From Bdellovibrionales bacterium (lineage in GTDB: Bacteria; Bdellovibrionota; Bdellovibrionia; Bdellovibrionales; Bdellovibrionaceae), in assembly GCA_016713585.1 (NCBI GenBank), contig JADJOV010000023.1, forward strand, positions 186,001 through 250,000: a stretch of DNA of 64,000 nt, written 5' to 3'. Below, in pieces: positions 18,544 through 28,020 of the stretch. The notes beneath the pieces are model-generated. The model was given only the letters and a program-made list of their open reading frames with translations, was not told the DNA's origin and made no database searches. How positions within the stretch are numbered: the first letter of the stretch is position 1; each line of letters begins with the position of its first letter. A program made the position numbers and the translations under genes.

Positions 18544-20065
18544 GAGTTTTTCTCCAATCTTCTTCGCTCAAAAAGACGAAGAGCTTATCTTCTGGGATGT
18601 GTGCCTTCAAGGTTCGCAGTGTCGATCCCGGACCTGCCGCATGGAATCGCTCCCGAATCCAGGGTGACTCACGAAGTGCTTGCAGAAACTGCGAGGAACT
18701 TCGCCAAAAAAAGAACTTTTGGTTCTTGATCATCAACTCTGGGGCTTCGGTTTCATAGGTCGCAAGCCGTGGCCTTTCTGAGTCTTCAAGCTTCGGGTGG
18801 CGCTGATGAGTCAAGGTGACCCACTCCACATCGCCCAGAAGAGCCCCTGTGGCGGGCGGATGGTGATCCCCCAATCCATCAAAGGTTCCTAAAACCCAAA
18901 TTCCTTTTTTTGCAAGTTTCTTCCAGGTCTTGAGTCCCGAGGTCCAAATCTTCAAATCAAAGCCAGCCGCCGATTCCGGAGAGAAACTGAGGGGCCAGGC
19001 CTCTATCCGACTGACGACATAACCCTTCTGAGCCTCAAGCTTCACTTGATGAGCCTTGGTTTTTCGTGTCATTCCCTCGGGCTTAAGACTCCAAAGCTCA
19101 TCCGAGGAAAACTCTCCCAATTCTCTTGTCACCGTCGAATTTATTTGAATTTCTCGGCGCTCGACTCGCTCGCCGGCTGGGGTTTTCCCTTTCACCAAGG
19201 TGAGGGTCCAATCCGCATCTTTCACAACGGACATTCCTAGGGCTAGATGACAACCTCCCCCAAAAGCTTGAAGGAGTTCTCTTTCCCGCTGGGCAGCAGT
19301 AAAAGTTTTTTCACAATTAATGGATTGAAGCAAAGTCTGCAAATCCTCCCGATCACTTCGAATCTCTACGGCCAAAGCCCCCTGGGCTGCTGCATTGGGG
19401 TTTGCCGTCAAAGGAAGAACCATCCAGGCCAGATCCAACAAATCCTTTCGAAGAAAATCTCTCGTCTGACGAAACTCCTCACCTTCAGCCGAAAGCAGTC
19501 GATCGAGGGCGGCCTTGGCCAAAATCAAACCATCAAGATTTGAAGACTCAAGCAACTTTTTCACTCGGGTCTGAATATTTCCCCGAACAGATTCAAATTC
19601 TATTCCCTCGACCTTCCAAGGTAAAAGCTCAGGCAGTATGGGACCGATATTCGCTTCTCTTCGAGGGGAGGATGAATAAATTCGTAACTGAGAACGACCT
19701 TGAGAAGATTTTTTCATCAGCAACAAATCCCGCGCATCAGCTCTGGGAAGAGTTGCTGCGATCATGGTCTGAGTTTTTTTTTCAGTTGGCAAATCTTTCC
19801 AAGAGTGAACGACAAGATCGGTCTTACCTTCAAGCAGGTCTTGCATAAAATCTTCGGTGAAGACTCCCTTTTCGGGGATTTTCCAAAGCGGGTCAACAAG
19901 GTTTTTGTCGCCTAGACTTTCTCGAAAGGAATACTCTATTTCTAAATTAGGATTGTTTTGTTGGAGAGCCGAACCGACCTGCTGGGCCTGAAGTCTTGCA
20001 AGATCGCTTTTCCTGGCAGAAATTTTTAAACGCGTGGGGGATGACGCTAAGGTCGTCACCCGCAC
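18524..20065 (-). CDS. hemC: Porphobilinogen deaminase with C-terminal uroporphyrinogen-III-synthase-like domain
   Basis: The 513-residue protein is about 200 longer than HemC. Residues 1-310 are HemC: KISARKSDLARLQAQQV, VHSWKDLPTE, ESVRGNIQTRVKKL and the dipyrromethane cysteine in FGGGCHLALG. Residues 320-513 look like a divergent HemD, with a two-lobed alpha/beta pattern and FFWRSSSQFLQALRE…FHAAGPGSTLRTLKA where HemD has its T-S-x-x-x-V and I-G-x-x-T motifs. One polypeptide could therefore make uroporphyrinogen III. No separate hemD is visible, which supports the fusion. It overlaps hemA by 10 bases. Confidence 0.8.
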   Translation of the reverse strand: MRVTTLASSPTRLKISARKSDLARLQAQQVGSALQQNNPNLEIEYSFRESLGDKNLVDPLWKIPEKGVFTEDFMQDLLEGKTDLVVHSWKDLPTEKKTQTMIAATLPRADARDLLLMKKSSQGRSQLRIYSSSPRREANIGPILPELLPWKVEGIEFESVRGNIQTRVKKLLESSNLDGLILAKAALDRLLSAEGEEFRQTRDFLRKDLLDLAWMVLPLTANPNAAAQGALAVEIRSDREDLQTLLQSINCEKTFTAAQRERELLQAFGGGCHLALGMSVVKDADWTLTLVKGKTPAGERVERREIQINSTVTRELGEFSSDELWSLKPEGMTRKTKAHQVKLEAQKGYVVSRIEAWPLSFSPESAAGFDLKIWTSGLKTWKKLAKKGIWVLGTFDGLGDHHPPATGALLGDVEWVTLTHQRHPKLEDSERPRLATYETEAPELMIKNQKFFFWRSSSQFLQALRESPWIRERFHAAGPGSTLRTLKAHIPEDKLFVFLSEEDWRKTLEHKFN

Positions 20066-21033
20066 AGATCCTCCCAGCCTCCAGGCCGACAGACAGATCG
20101 ATTCATAAAGGATTCACCACAACGTCCAATCGACCGCTTGGCCTCAGTGACTTTCTCTGAAATCTTCATCTGATCTTGATCCATTTCACTCATGAGTTTT
20201 TGCAATGATTCATAGGACCCCTGGCCAATTCCCAAAGCGTCTAAATGATCCGCACTCAACTGGGCCTCGCCTCTTAAGTCAATCACTCTCTGTGGTGTTC
20301 GACCATTTGGCTTTCGATTATTGAAATAATCCTTTTTCAAAATAGACAGCAGCACCTCATTTGAAACTGGAGCTGCGAGCACCACAAGGTCGGCCTCTGG
20401 AGTTCTTGGCCACTCAAGAATCTCAACCTGTTCGAAGCCTCCCAAGAAAGATTTCGCCTTCTCTGGACTGCGCGCATGAACTTGAATTTTATTGACCTGT
20501 TTTAGCCAAGGCAAAATCTGTTGGGTCAACTGCCCCGCACCGACAATGGCCACGGCCTCTTCGGATTTGAGACGACGTCGAATCAGCGAACCATAACTTT
20601 GTGAACCCAAATTTTTCAAATGAACAGTGCGGACTCTTTTACTCTCAGACTGGATACCTTGAAAAAAACTCGAATAGGCGCCCCAAAGTAATGGGTACTT
20701 GTTTGGCATTTCTGCTACAAATTGTTTAAATTGACCTTGAACTTCGGTCTCACCCATCAACGGCGATTTCAAGCCACACACGACTTCTAAAATAAAAGCA
20801 AAGGCAGCCTCGCCCTGATAAATCTCGTCCGTTGAAAGAAGCTTATTTTCGAATTGACTGAAATCCCGAGAATGGACAAAAGCTATTTGGCGCAGGCAGG
20901 TCGACCAAATCGCAGCTTGAACTTCACGACTCTGTTCGAGATTTTGTTCAGGGGATTGTACCAAGGATTGTTCGGAGGATAGTTCTAGGGTATTGCCATT
21001 TCGAGGTCGATGAATCAGAATAAGTTCGGTCAT
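20056..21033 (-). CDS. hemA: Glutamyl-tRNA reductase
   Basis: Reduces glutamyl-tRNA to glutamate-1-semialdehyde, the first committed step. It has the catalytic cysteine in STCLRQIAFVHSR, VVCGLKSPLMGETEVQGQFK (the conserved G-L-x-S-x-x-x-G-E block), AIVGAGQLTQQ for NADPH and a final helical dimerisation segment. The 325 residues from ATG 21033 are short against about 420 for E. coli HemA, mostly through a brief dimerisation domain. Residues about 18-35 are a Gln/Glu-rich stretch with near-repeats in the DNA. It is the first gene of the operon and divergent from hemB; the upstream start at 21072 is less likely. Confidence 0.8.
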   Translation of the reverse strand: MTELILIHRPRNGNTLELSSEQSLVQSPEQNLEQSREVQAAIWSTCLRQIAFVHSRDFSQFENKLLSTDEIYQGEAAFAFILEVVCGLKSPLMGETEVQGQFKQFVAEMPNKYPLLWGAYSSFFQGIQSESKRVRTVHLKNLGSQSYGSLIRRRLKSEEAVAIVGAGQLTQQILPWLKQVNKIQVHARSPEKAKSFLGGFEQVEILEWPRTPEADLVVLAAPVSNEVLLSILKKDYFNNRKPNGRTPQRVIDLRGEAQLSADHLDALGIGQGSYESLQKLMSEMDQDQMKISEKVTEAKRSIGRCGESFMNRSVCRPGGWEDLCG

Positions 21034-21098
21034 GACTATAAAACTACCCCAGGTGGTCGAGATTTGTGTCATGAGTTTGTCATCAGAAGGAGTAAAAA

Positions 21099-22085
21099 AT
21101 GCAGCAAATCAATAGACCCCGGCGGCTCCGCAGCACCGCTTCAATTCGAGACATGGTGGCAGAAACCTCTCTTGAGGGCGTCATCTTATCTATCCAGTTT
21201 TTATTTGCGAAGGCCAGAAATCAGACCCAGCCCATCGCAACCATGCCTGGCCAGCTCCGCCTCAGTCTTGACGAATTGATCAAGCGAATTCCAGGGTGGC
21301 AATCCTGCGGCCTCACCAGCTTTGCTTTGTTTCCAAAAATACCCGATTCTTTGAAAAACTCGAGAGCCTCTGAATGCCTTAATCCCAATCGTTTTTTGCC
21401 GCAGACCATCCAACGACTCAAAGACAAATTCCCAGATATCACTCTGATCACTGACGTGGCCCTCGATCCCTATTCCAGCGATGGACACGATGGCATTGTG
21501 AGCAAGGGCGAAATTCTAAATGATGAAACGGTTGAAATTTTGGCCCAAATGGCTGTGGTCCAAGCTCAAGCCGGGGCCGATTTTGTTGCACCTTCCGATA
21601 TGATGGATGGGCGAGTTCGTGCCATTCGCAAGGCCTTGGATTCCGCGAGCCTCCAAAAGACAGGAATTCTTGCCTACTCTGCTAAGTATGCTTCGGCCTT
21701 CTATGGCCCCTTCAGGGATGCTTTAGAATCAGCCCCTCGACATGGCGACAAGAAAACCTATCAGATGGACCCCCGAAATTCTCGCGAAGCTCTCAGAGAA
21801 GTCAAATTAGATCTTCATGAGGGCGCAGACATGGTGATGGTCAAACCCGCCTTAAGCTACCTCGATGTGATTGCAAAGGTTAAACAAATTTCTACAGTTC
21901 CAGTCGCCGCCTACAACGTCAGTGGGGAATACTCCATGGTGAAGGCGGCAGCCTCCCTCGGAATGATTGACGAAACCAAAGTCATGGTGGAGATCCTCAC
22001 TTCTATTCGGCGTGCCGGCGCCGATGTGATCCTCACCTACCATGCGCCAGAAATGGCCGGCTGGCTCAGGTCCTCTGGCTCTTAG
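21099..22085 (+). CDS. hemB: Delta-aminolevulinic acid dehydratase (porphobilinogen synthase)
   Basis: Condenses two 5-aminolevulinates to porphobilinogen. The intact 328-residue enzyme has both active-site lysines (AYSAKYASAFYGPFR and MVMVKPALSYLDV) and the YNVSGEYSM block. The metal-site segment reads DVALDPYSSDGHDG, with aspartates where zinc-type enzymes have cysteines, so it belongs to the magnesium- or monovalent-cation-dependent class. An AGAAGGAG site precedes ATG 21099. Its promoter faces that of hemA across 65 bp, so both branches can be controlled together. Confidence 0.9.
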   Translation: MQQINRPRRLRSTASIRDMVAETSLEGVILSIQFLFAKARNQTQPIATMPGQLRLSLDELIKRIPGWQSCGLTSFALFPKIPDSLKNSRASECLNPNRFLPQTIQRLKDKFPDITLITDVALDPYSSDGHDGIVSKGEILNDETVEILAQMAVVQAQAGADFVAPSDMMDGRVRAIRKALDSASLQKTGILAYSAKYASAFYGPFRDALESAPRHGDKKTYQMDPRNSREALREVKLDLHEGADMVMVKPALSYLDVIAKVKQISTVPVAAYNVSGEYSMVKAAASLGMIDETKVMVEILTSIRRAGADVILTYHAPEMAGWLRSSGS

Positions 22086-22110
22086 TTTTCGAAGTGAGTG
22101 AGAATCAATC

Positions 22111-22388
22111 TTATGATATTCTTTGTCTGGAGACATGAACGCGGACCCAATTATTTCCGGCCAGCTCTGACAACTTTAGCAATATCTTTATTAGTCGTTT
22201 TGGTTTTTTAGGTCTGGCTAACTTAATGGCTTCGCCTTTGAATCGTGTGTAGTGTTCAAGCCCCAGCGAAGTATTTACAAGATGACTGTAGCTATATTTT
22301 TTGTCATACATCCAGCCAACATGCTCCTTAATATTTGTGTATCTAGGAACAATTTTTTCATCTGCCGATCTAGTTTAGTCTTATCCAT
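22111..22388 (-). pseudogene. Unknown small protein, frameshifted
   Basis: From ATG 22388 the frame reads MDKTKLDRQMKK and then shifts near 22345 to IVPRYTNIKEHVGWMYDKKYSYSHLVNTSLGLEHYTRFKGEAIKLARPKK…, ending at 22111. The composition (Tyr-, Lys- and Arg-rich, YSYSHLVN) looks like a DNA- or RNA-associated protein. I do not recognise the family. It is the last of four minus-strand small genes in 22.1-23.3 kb that resemble accessory genes of a mobile element. The shift lies in an A-rich tract. Confidence 0.35.
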
Positions 22389-22389
22389 T

Positions 22390-22596
22390 TTAGCCTCCGT
22401 CAATTTTATTGCTCTTAAAAATCCAATGCTGATCCTTGGGTACAAGTGTGTACCCTGGGTGTTTTCGTTTTTTCCTTTTGAGTCTCAATCGGGCAACTTT
22501 AAATATTTCCTCTGAATCAAAACTCTTAGGTGGCTCTTCATCTTCCATTACAGCCAGAGACCTTTTAGGTCTTCGATTCCATTTGCAATTAGTCAT
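22390..22596 (-). CDS. Small very basic protein, unknown
   Basis: 68 residues, with an unusual run of basic residues (LRLKRKKRKHPG) after a short acidic patch (MEDEEPPKSFDSEEIF). Such charge patterning suggests nucleic-acid binding. It overlaps the end of the preceding gene by 4 bases (stop TGA at 22593) and is followed at once by the next frame, so it belongs to the same transcript. Function unknown. Confidence 0.35.
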   Translation of the reverse strand: MTNCKWNRRPKRSLAVMEDEEPPKSFDSEEIFKVARLRLKRKKRKHPGYTLVPKDQHWIFKSNKIDGG

Positions 22597-22871
22597 GAGC
22601 TTGACCCAATAGATATTGATCTCAATGAGGTCTTATTGAGTTCAATATCTTTACATCTTGCCAAAGCCAGAATTGCTTTTGCGGTGTTATCAAAACTCAA
22701 TCCATTCAATGATTCCCAAAGAAATAGGTTTCAAGAGCTTGACCATATATCTAAGGCTGCCCTCACAAGAATTTGTTTTTCAGTGGCAAACTCCCAACTA
22801 TCAAATAGAAGATGCGCAGGTTGCTCACGAAGTTTAACCGAGTCAACAGGGTCAAAGAAGAATGCAGTCAT
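22593..22871 (-). pseudogene. Conserved-looking small protein with an in-frame TGA
   Basis: From ATG 22871: MTAFFFDPVDSVKLREQPAH then LLFDSWEFATEKQILVRAALDIW; a TGA at 22731-22733; then NLFLWESLNGLSFDNTAKAILALARC in the same frame to 22593. The two halves clearly form one protein of about 92 residues with one internal stop. No family is assigned. It follows the cysteine-rich gene by overlap, and the pairing suggests these small genes function together. Confidence 0.4.
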
Positions 22872-23276
22872 TCTTTGATCGAAATCGAACAAATGAAAAA
22901 TAATTATTTTTTTCTGAATCTTCAATCCTGCCTCCAAAGTCAATGAGTTGAAATTCTTTCTGACAATTCCAGCATTGTTTTGGAACTTTTTGTTTCAACT
23001 TCTGTGAACTATTTATTTTAGAGATTTCTTCTTGTGGAGAGTGGTCAGTTACTTTTAGTCCTAATATCTGGCGATTGCGAAAAGTTTTCTGCCTTTTACG
23101 ACGGCAGTGTTTCCTTTTTGTGTTGAACAATATTTTCTTTCAGAGATTCGTCGGTTTCTTTTTCGGCCTTCAAGGCTACAAGCGGGGCTACAATATTTGC
23201 GACCACGCCAGCAATGCTCACAGTAGCAAAACCTGATCGAACAAACTGGACAGGTTAATTCAAAACCAAGCAACAC
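22852..23276 (-). pseudogene. Cysteine-rich (zinc-ribbon-like) protein, frameshifted
   Basis: The first part (23276 to about 23110) reads MLLGFELTCPVCSIRFCYCE, HCWRGRKYCSPACSLEGRKR, NRRISERKYCSTQKG. A second frame continues KHCRRKRQKTFRNRQILGLK… and …CWNCQKEFQLIDFGG. C-x2-C, C-x-C-x2-C and Y-C-x3-C spacings suggest one or two zinc ribbons followed by a basic DNA-binding tail. I recall similar YCS-x-x-C/RRRS proteins encoded within transposable elements, but this could not be checked. It lies next to repeat-rich DNA (23360-23520), consistent with an element end. Confidence 0.45.
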
Positions 23277-23360
23277 CAGGAAACTCTTTTGAATAGAACT
23301 TTGCAGCTGAAGTTAAAATTTTTTTTTGCGCGGGCAAATTCTCCGCCAATATTTATTTTT

Positions 23361-23520
23361 GAGTGACCATCACTGAGGAGGCACTAAAAAAGTGACCAAA
23401 AGCACTTCGAGTCACTGAAAAAGTGAGTTTTTAGGGGGAGGAGGCCTCAAATTAGTCACCCAAAATGAACGATTTTAGGTGGTGACCGTTCAAAACAAGT
23501 CGATTTTGGTCACTATTTTT
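23361..23520. repeat. Cluster of GTGAC/GTCAC motifs in direct and inverted order
   Basis: Eight or so copies of (A)GTGACC/GGTCAC(T) or one-base variants lie within 160 bp. The best pair, AGTGACCAAAA and TTTTGGTCACT, is an 11-bp perfect inverted repeat. No gene crosses it. Multiple short binding sites near an end are typical of some transposons and of iteron-like control regions. A transposase- or regulator-binding end for the minus-strand cluster at 22.1-23.3 kb is the likeliest role. Confidence 0.45.
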
Positions 23521-23601
23521 CTGCAATTTACTTTTTTCTATAATCCAAGTTTACTTTAAATCGCAGCTAATTCCTTATCCTCTTGGTCAAGCTGCAATGA
23601 T

Positions 23602-25983
23602 TTACCAAGTGCAAGAGGTAGCACCGTCGCTGGTGAAAACCCACGTAGTTGTACCACCTTTACAAACACAGTGCCGATATCCAGACGTTAGCGCTAAAGA
23701 GCCATCGTGGGCAGCATCACAAGCAAAGGGCTGTGCTTCATACATTGCTACTCTAATAACTCCGTTGACGTCTAAGGCCGTCTGAGGAGTTGTAGTTCCT
23801 ATGCCAACGTTGCCGTTTTTAAGAACAGTCATTGCATTTGAGAGGCTACCTGGGGCTGTGCCGTTTCCTATGACAAAGAGGGGATCTGTTGTGACCCAGC
23901 TCGTTGCGCTCTCAGTGCCCGAAACGTAATTGTATTGCCCAAAGGTTGACTGAGCTTGCGAAGGCGCGGTGGCGGATCGCCCAACCGCCATTGAATAGTT
24001 GCCACCCGCCGTCGAAGATAAACCCATTGCTATCGATGCTTGACCACTTGCAACTGACCCTTGTCCCATGGCTGTGGAGGATCCACCACTCGCTGAAGTC
24101 GTGTTGCCCAGGGCGGTTGAGTAGCCTGAAGATGCTGTTGAATTCCAGCCCAAGGCGACGGCATAAAAAGAGGTCGCTGAGGATCCGGCACCCAAGGCAA
24201 CCGAACCCCCACCGCTCAAGATACCGCCATTGGCAGACACCGTTCCAGTAAAATTTGTATTCCCAATGACACTTAGAGCATTTGTCGGACTCGCAGTCCC
24301 TATGCCCACGTTGCCGCCCGCTGTTTGTAAACCTAGATTGGTATTACCTGCACCCGTCGTAGTGATTGTTGAAGAAGTGCCAGTTTGATTCAGCTGAAGA
24401 GATTTTGATCCTACAGAATCCCAAACAGAAAGTTTCATATTGTTGGTACTGTCAAAGAGACTGAGGGCTCCGGATTTTGGCGAAAGCTGAGTGGCACTTC
24501 CCAGCACTGTGTCCGATATCCTCAGATTACCACCAAGGTACAAATTACTTCCTCCACATTGACATTCCCATTTACATCTAGTGGATATCCTGGCGCAGCA
24601 GTCCCTATACCAACCTTCCTGCGGTATAATAAATATCCGACCCTGTCGTCGTCCATTGGCTGCCATCAGCAGCACAGCCCGCGAACCCTAACGAATCAAA
24701 CTTGATCACCTGCCCAAGAGCACAGTTCAGCGAGCTAATCGCAGACCCTGTTCCGTTCGACACCAACACGCTGTTGTTACCATATCCTGTCAGTCCGGTT
24801 CCACCTCGAGCCACCGGGATTGTGCCCGTGGTGATTTTCGCAGCATCAAGGCTTGGGATATCGCCAGCACTGAGGGCTCCGAAACTCAGTTGCCCCGACC
24901 CATTCGTCTTCATCACAGTGCCTGCGGCTCCATCGGCGGCTGGCAATGAAAAATTCACATTGCCACCCAGTGCTGGCGCTGCCAGTTGCACATAATTTGC
25001 TCCATTGAAAACTCGCAACTGCGTCGCACTAACCACTGCGCCCTGAACTGTTCCTGTGGTGACAAGATTTCCGGATGAGCTGATTGCCGTGCTCCCACCG
25101 ATGGTCCCTGCGTTGAGGGCGTTACCGCTGACTTTGCCTGCGGTCGACAGTGTTGGGATGTCGGCTTCAGCCAAGGCCGCACCACTCGTCACTCGACCCT
25201 TGCTGTCCGTCGTCACTTTCGTGTAAGTGCCCGCCGTTCCCACATCGGGAAGACCTGCTGCCACTTGGGCATCAACATAGGTTTTATTAACAAGGTCATT
25301 CGCCCCCGAGGGAACTCCATTCCACTGCGGAGCTGCGGTAAAATTCGCAGAACCTGATTTCACATACTGAGTGGTCGTGCCACCGATCAAAGCCAAAAGC
25401 TCGGTCCAGGAGGAGTTACTTAACTCCGTTCCCGTTGTTGTAACTCCGTCAGCAATTTTAATCAGCTGTTCTTTTTGTAACCCCCAACTTGGAGACTCTC
25501 AATGGCCATCGGAACAAAGTTTATCGCCATGGCAGGGATCGGTTCCCACTGACCCACAGGAAAGGTTCCGTCATTAAACAGAACCTGAATTTTTCGACTG
25601 TCGGTTGCATTGGGCGAGAATGTCGTCCCGGTCGCGCAGTTTGCGGCAGGAAAGGTATAATCATTTCTGTTTGCAAAGATTTGGTCTAGAGTATATCCCG
25701 TCGAATCTAATCTCGACCCCGTGCCATCATTAATCGTCACCGCATAGACGCCACCCGTTTGAGAAAGATCCTTATTCTGGACCTCCTCGTACATTAAACA
25801 ATTCTCATTGCCTGGAGTTCTGATTTGTAATCGAAACTGAACACTGCTTCCCTCAACAGGATTGCCATTCGGATCGATCAATCTTCCATGGTAGGTGATT
25901 CCGGCCCCAGCCGCGTGGACGTCCGAACCTCCACCCAAGAACAGCACAGCAATTAAGAAAATCAACCAGAGACGACTGGTCAA
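23602..25983 (-). pseudogene. Large phage-fibre-like mosaic adhesin, three frameshifts
   Basis: Signal peptide (LWLIFLIAVLFLGGGSDVHA), then a carbohydrate-module-like region starting ITYHGRLIDPNGNPVEGSSV, a region typical of tail-fibre shafts (DLVNKTYVDAQVAAGLPDVG, IPVARGGTGLTGYG), GNVGIGT-type repeats, a YadA-like head series (SVALGAGSSAT, YAVALG, YSTALG, STAMGQGS, SIAMGLSS) and a C-terminal trimer end rich in Trp and Cys. Together this matches the fibre-like mosaic adhesive trimers described in Bdellovibrio for prey recognition. Frames join by adding one base at a G5 run (about 25483), at AAGG (about 24620) and at GTGGAGG (about 24560), giving about 790 residues. Confidence 0.7.
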
Positions 25984-26450
25984 GGACTCACCGCCTTTGT
26001 GGAAATCATGACCCCCTGCACGCTTGAAAAAGCCTTGTATCCACGGGGGGTGGTTGCTTGAAGTTCCTGGATAACATTTCCAGATGAGGCAAGATTCTTG
26101 TAATTCCTAAGCAGGGTGTACTCATATTGACTGCTCCCCGCCACAAATTCAGCGCCAACTTTTTTGGTAAAAACCTTCGGCAGAGTCGGCGAACTCGATG
26201 GGTTTAGTTCCCCGATGTTTCCATTCATATAGCAACCCGAAAGCCCACCAAATAGAATCAACAACAAAATCCTCAATCCCAGTCGAGATTTTAAGCCGGC
26301 CAATCTGAATGAATTCCACAAACTGGATTTCTTGTTAGCTAACCACCAAGCCAAAGTCGCCTCCACCAGACCCTTCTTCAATACGAAGGTCTGTCCTGAG
26401 GTCTTATCGACTTTTTGGGACTTTCCTTGAGTATCGAATTGAGAAAGCAC
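25980..26450 (-). CDS. Lipoprotein upstream of the adhesin
   Basis: The ORF contains the lipobox LLILFGGLSGC (cysteine about residue 73) preceded by a basic stretch. The true start is thus probably an internal codon nearer 26310, although the ORF is open to 26450. The mature protein is short (about 85 residues) with no recognised domain. Its stop overlaps the adhesin start by 4 bases, so the two are translated together. It may anchor or chaperone the fibre at the outer membrane; that role is inferred from the coupling. Confidence 0.6.
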   Translation of the reverse strand: MLSQFDTQGKSQKVDKTSGQTFVLKKGLVEATLAWWLANKKSSLWNSFRLAGLKSRLGLRILLLILFGGLSGCYMNGNIGELNPSSSPTLPKVFTKKVGAEFVAGSSQYEYTLLRNYKNLASSGNVIQELQATTPRGYKAFSSVQGVMISTKAVSP

Positions 26451-26718
26451 TTAGGCCCTCCAGAAATACCGTTGTCATTTCATATCACTGAATAGGTTTC
26501 TCTTTATGTCGAACTTATTTCGTCTCTCGATTTGAAACGAAATTCGTCCGCGGGCCGACAGACTCGCCACCTGAGAGGTCCTCAACCCTGCCGTCGTTTT
26601 TACCATTGATATCGAGGTTCTCACAATTTTGTGCAGCGGCATGTGGAGTTTGCCCTCGCGCAGGGATTTCGCACTTTTTTGTTGACGTCAGTCTCCAAAT
26701 GCATGTAAAAACGAGATC

Positions 26719-27864
26719 ATGATAAACAGATTGCAAAAAATAGAAATTGAGAAATCAAAAAAGGGCATTCTCTTGCTCGGCCCTCGTCAAGTCGGCAAAT
26801 CCACGTTGGTGAAAGGTCTTCAGCCCGACTTGCAAATTAACTTTTCGGACGAAAGGACACTTATTGACTATGCGGGACAACCCTCTAGCTTACCGGATCT
26901 TTTAGAGCGAACTGGTGCGAGATCCATTTTTATAGATGAAGTCCAGCGACTTCCTAGCATTCTTAACACAGTTCAAGCACTGATTGATTCCGATAAAAAG
27001 CTTAAGTTTTATCTGACTGGTTCAAGCGCTCGCAAATTAAAACGAGGCGGCGCCAACCTACTTCCGGGAAGAGTTATTAATTATTCTCTTGGACCTGTTG
27101 TGGCCCGAGAACTTGATTACAAATTTGATATTCGGCGCACCCTCCAATATGGATTTCTTCCAGAAATTTTATCTTTGTCTAAAGAGGCCGAAAAAAAGGA
27201 AATTCTTCTCAGCTACAGCTCCAACTATATTCGTGAAGAAGTTCAGGCCGAAGCGCTGGTTCGCTCTCTTGAGTCTTTCACGCGCTTTCTCAATGAGCTC
27301 TGCAAGTGGACCGGAAGCTTTATTGATTATACAAAGCTATCTAAACGGGCCCAAATTTCTCGCCATACCTGTCCTAATTATTTGGAAATTCTCGAAGATA
27401 CCATGATTGGACATCGTCTCTTTCCTGACCCTGATCTTATCGAGAGAGCTGATTTAGTGAAGCACCCTAAGTTTTTCTTCTTTGACGTCGGCGTTTTCAA
27501 TGCTCTTGATCGAAGTTTTGAGGTGTCGAATCGCCGGATTGGCGCACTGATGGAACAGCTTGTCTTTCAGCAAATTTTTCATTCTTCCAATGCCTTGAGA
27601 AAAAACTTTGAAATCCATTCATTTAGGACACGAGGTGGACTCGAAGTAGACTTCGCGCTCCGGATCGATGGTCATCACTTTCTGGTTGAAGCGAAGGCCG
27701 CTGAAGAAGTGCAAGACAACGACTTTGCAGCGCTAGCGCTCATTAGAAAGCAATACCTTCCCGATGCCAAAGCCTTTATTTTTCACTCAGGTCCCAAAGC
27801 AAGAAAATATCAAACAATTTGGGCTCTGCCTGTCGCCGAGGGACTGAGAGAAATTGGACTTTAA
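26719..27864 (+). CDS. AAA ATPase with DUF4143 domain
   Basis: A 381-residue protein with Walker A LLLGPRQVGKSTL (about 21-33), Walker B SIFIDEVQRLPS, sensor LTGSSARKLKRGGANLLPGR and a C-terminal DUF4143 region ending with a nuclease-like LEVDFALRIDGHHFLVEAKA. Such proteins are widespread; the D…E-x-K pattern resembles PD-(D/E)xK nucleases, but their role is unproven, with suggestions ranging from defence to toxin control. It is intact, monocistronic and the first of three paralogues in the window. Confidence 0.8.
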   Translation: MINRLQKIEIEKSKKGILLLGPRQVGKSTLVKGLQPDLQINFSDERTLIDYAGQPSSLPDLLERTGARSIFIDEVQRLPSILNTVQALIDSDKKLKFYLTGSSARKLKRGGANLLPGRVINYSLGPVVARELDYKFDIRRTLQYGFLPEILSLSKEAEKKEILLSYSSNYIREEVQAEALVRSLESFTRFLNELCKWTGSFIDYTKLSKRAQISRHTCPNYLEILEDTMIGHRLFPDPDLIERADLVKHPKFFFFDVGVFNALDRSFEVSNRRIGALMEQLVFQQIFHSSNALRKNFEIHSFRTRGGLEVDFALRIDGHHFLVEAKAAEEVQDNDFAALALIRKQYLPDAKAFIFHSGPKARKYQTIWALPVAEGLREIGL

Positions 27865-28020
27865 CCTATGAGAAATGGCACGGCCAGCAAGTAAATTGGC
27901 CGATCCTTTTTTTAGTTTACGGGCGTTCGAACCTGAAAGTAGAAATTTGTAACCGTCTTCTTCTATTAAACGGTGAACTTCATCTAAGAGAGCAGGACGC
28001 TCATGGGCCCCGCGAAAAAA

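Noticed and set aside
23361..23520. CRISPR array
   Set aside because: Repeats are only 6-11 bp, irregularly spaced and in both orientations, and no cas genes are present anywhere in the window.
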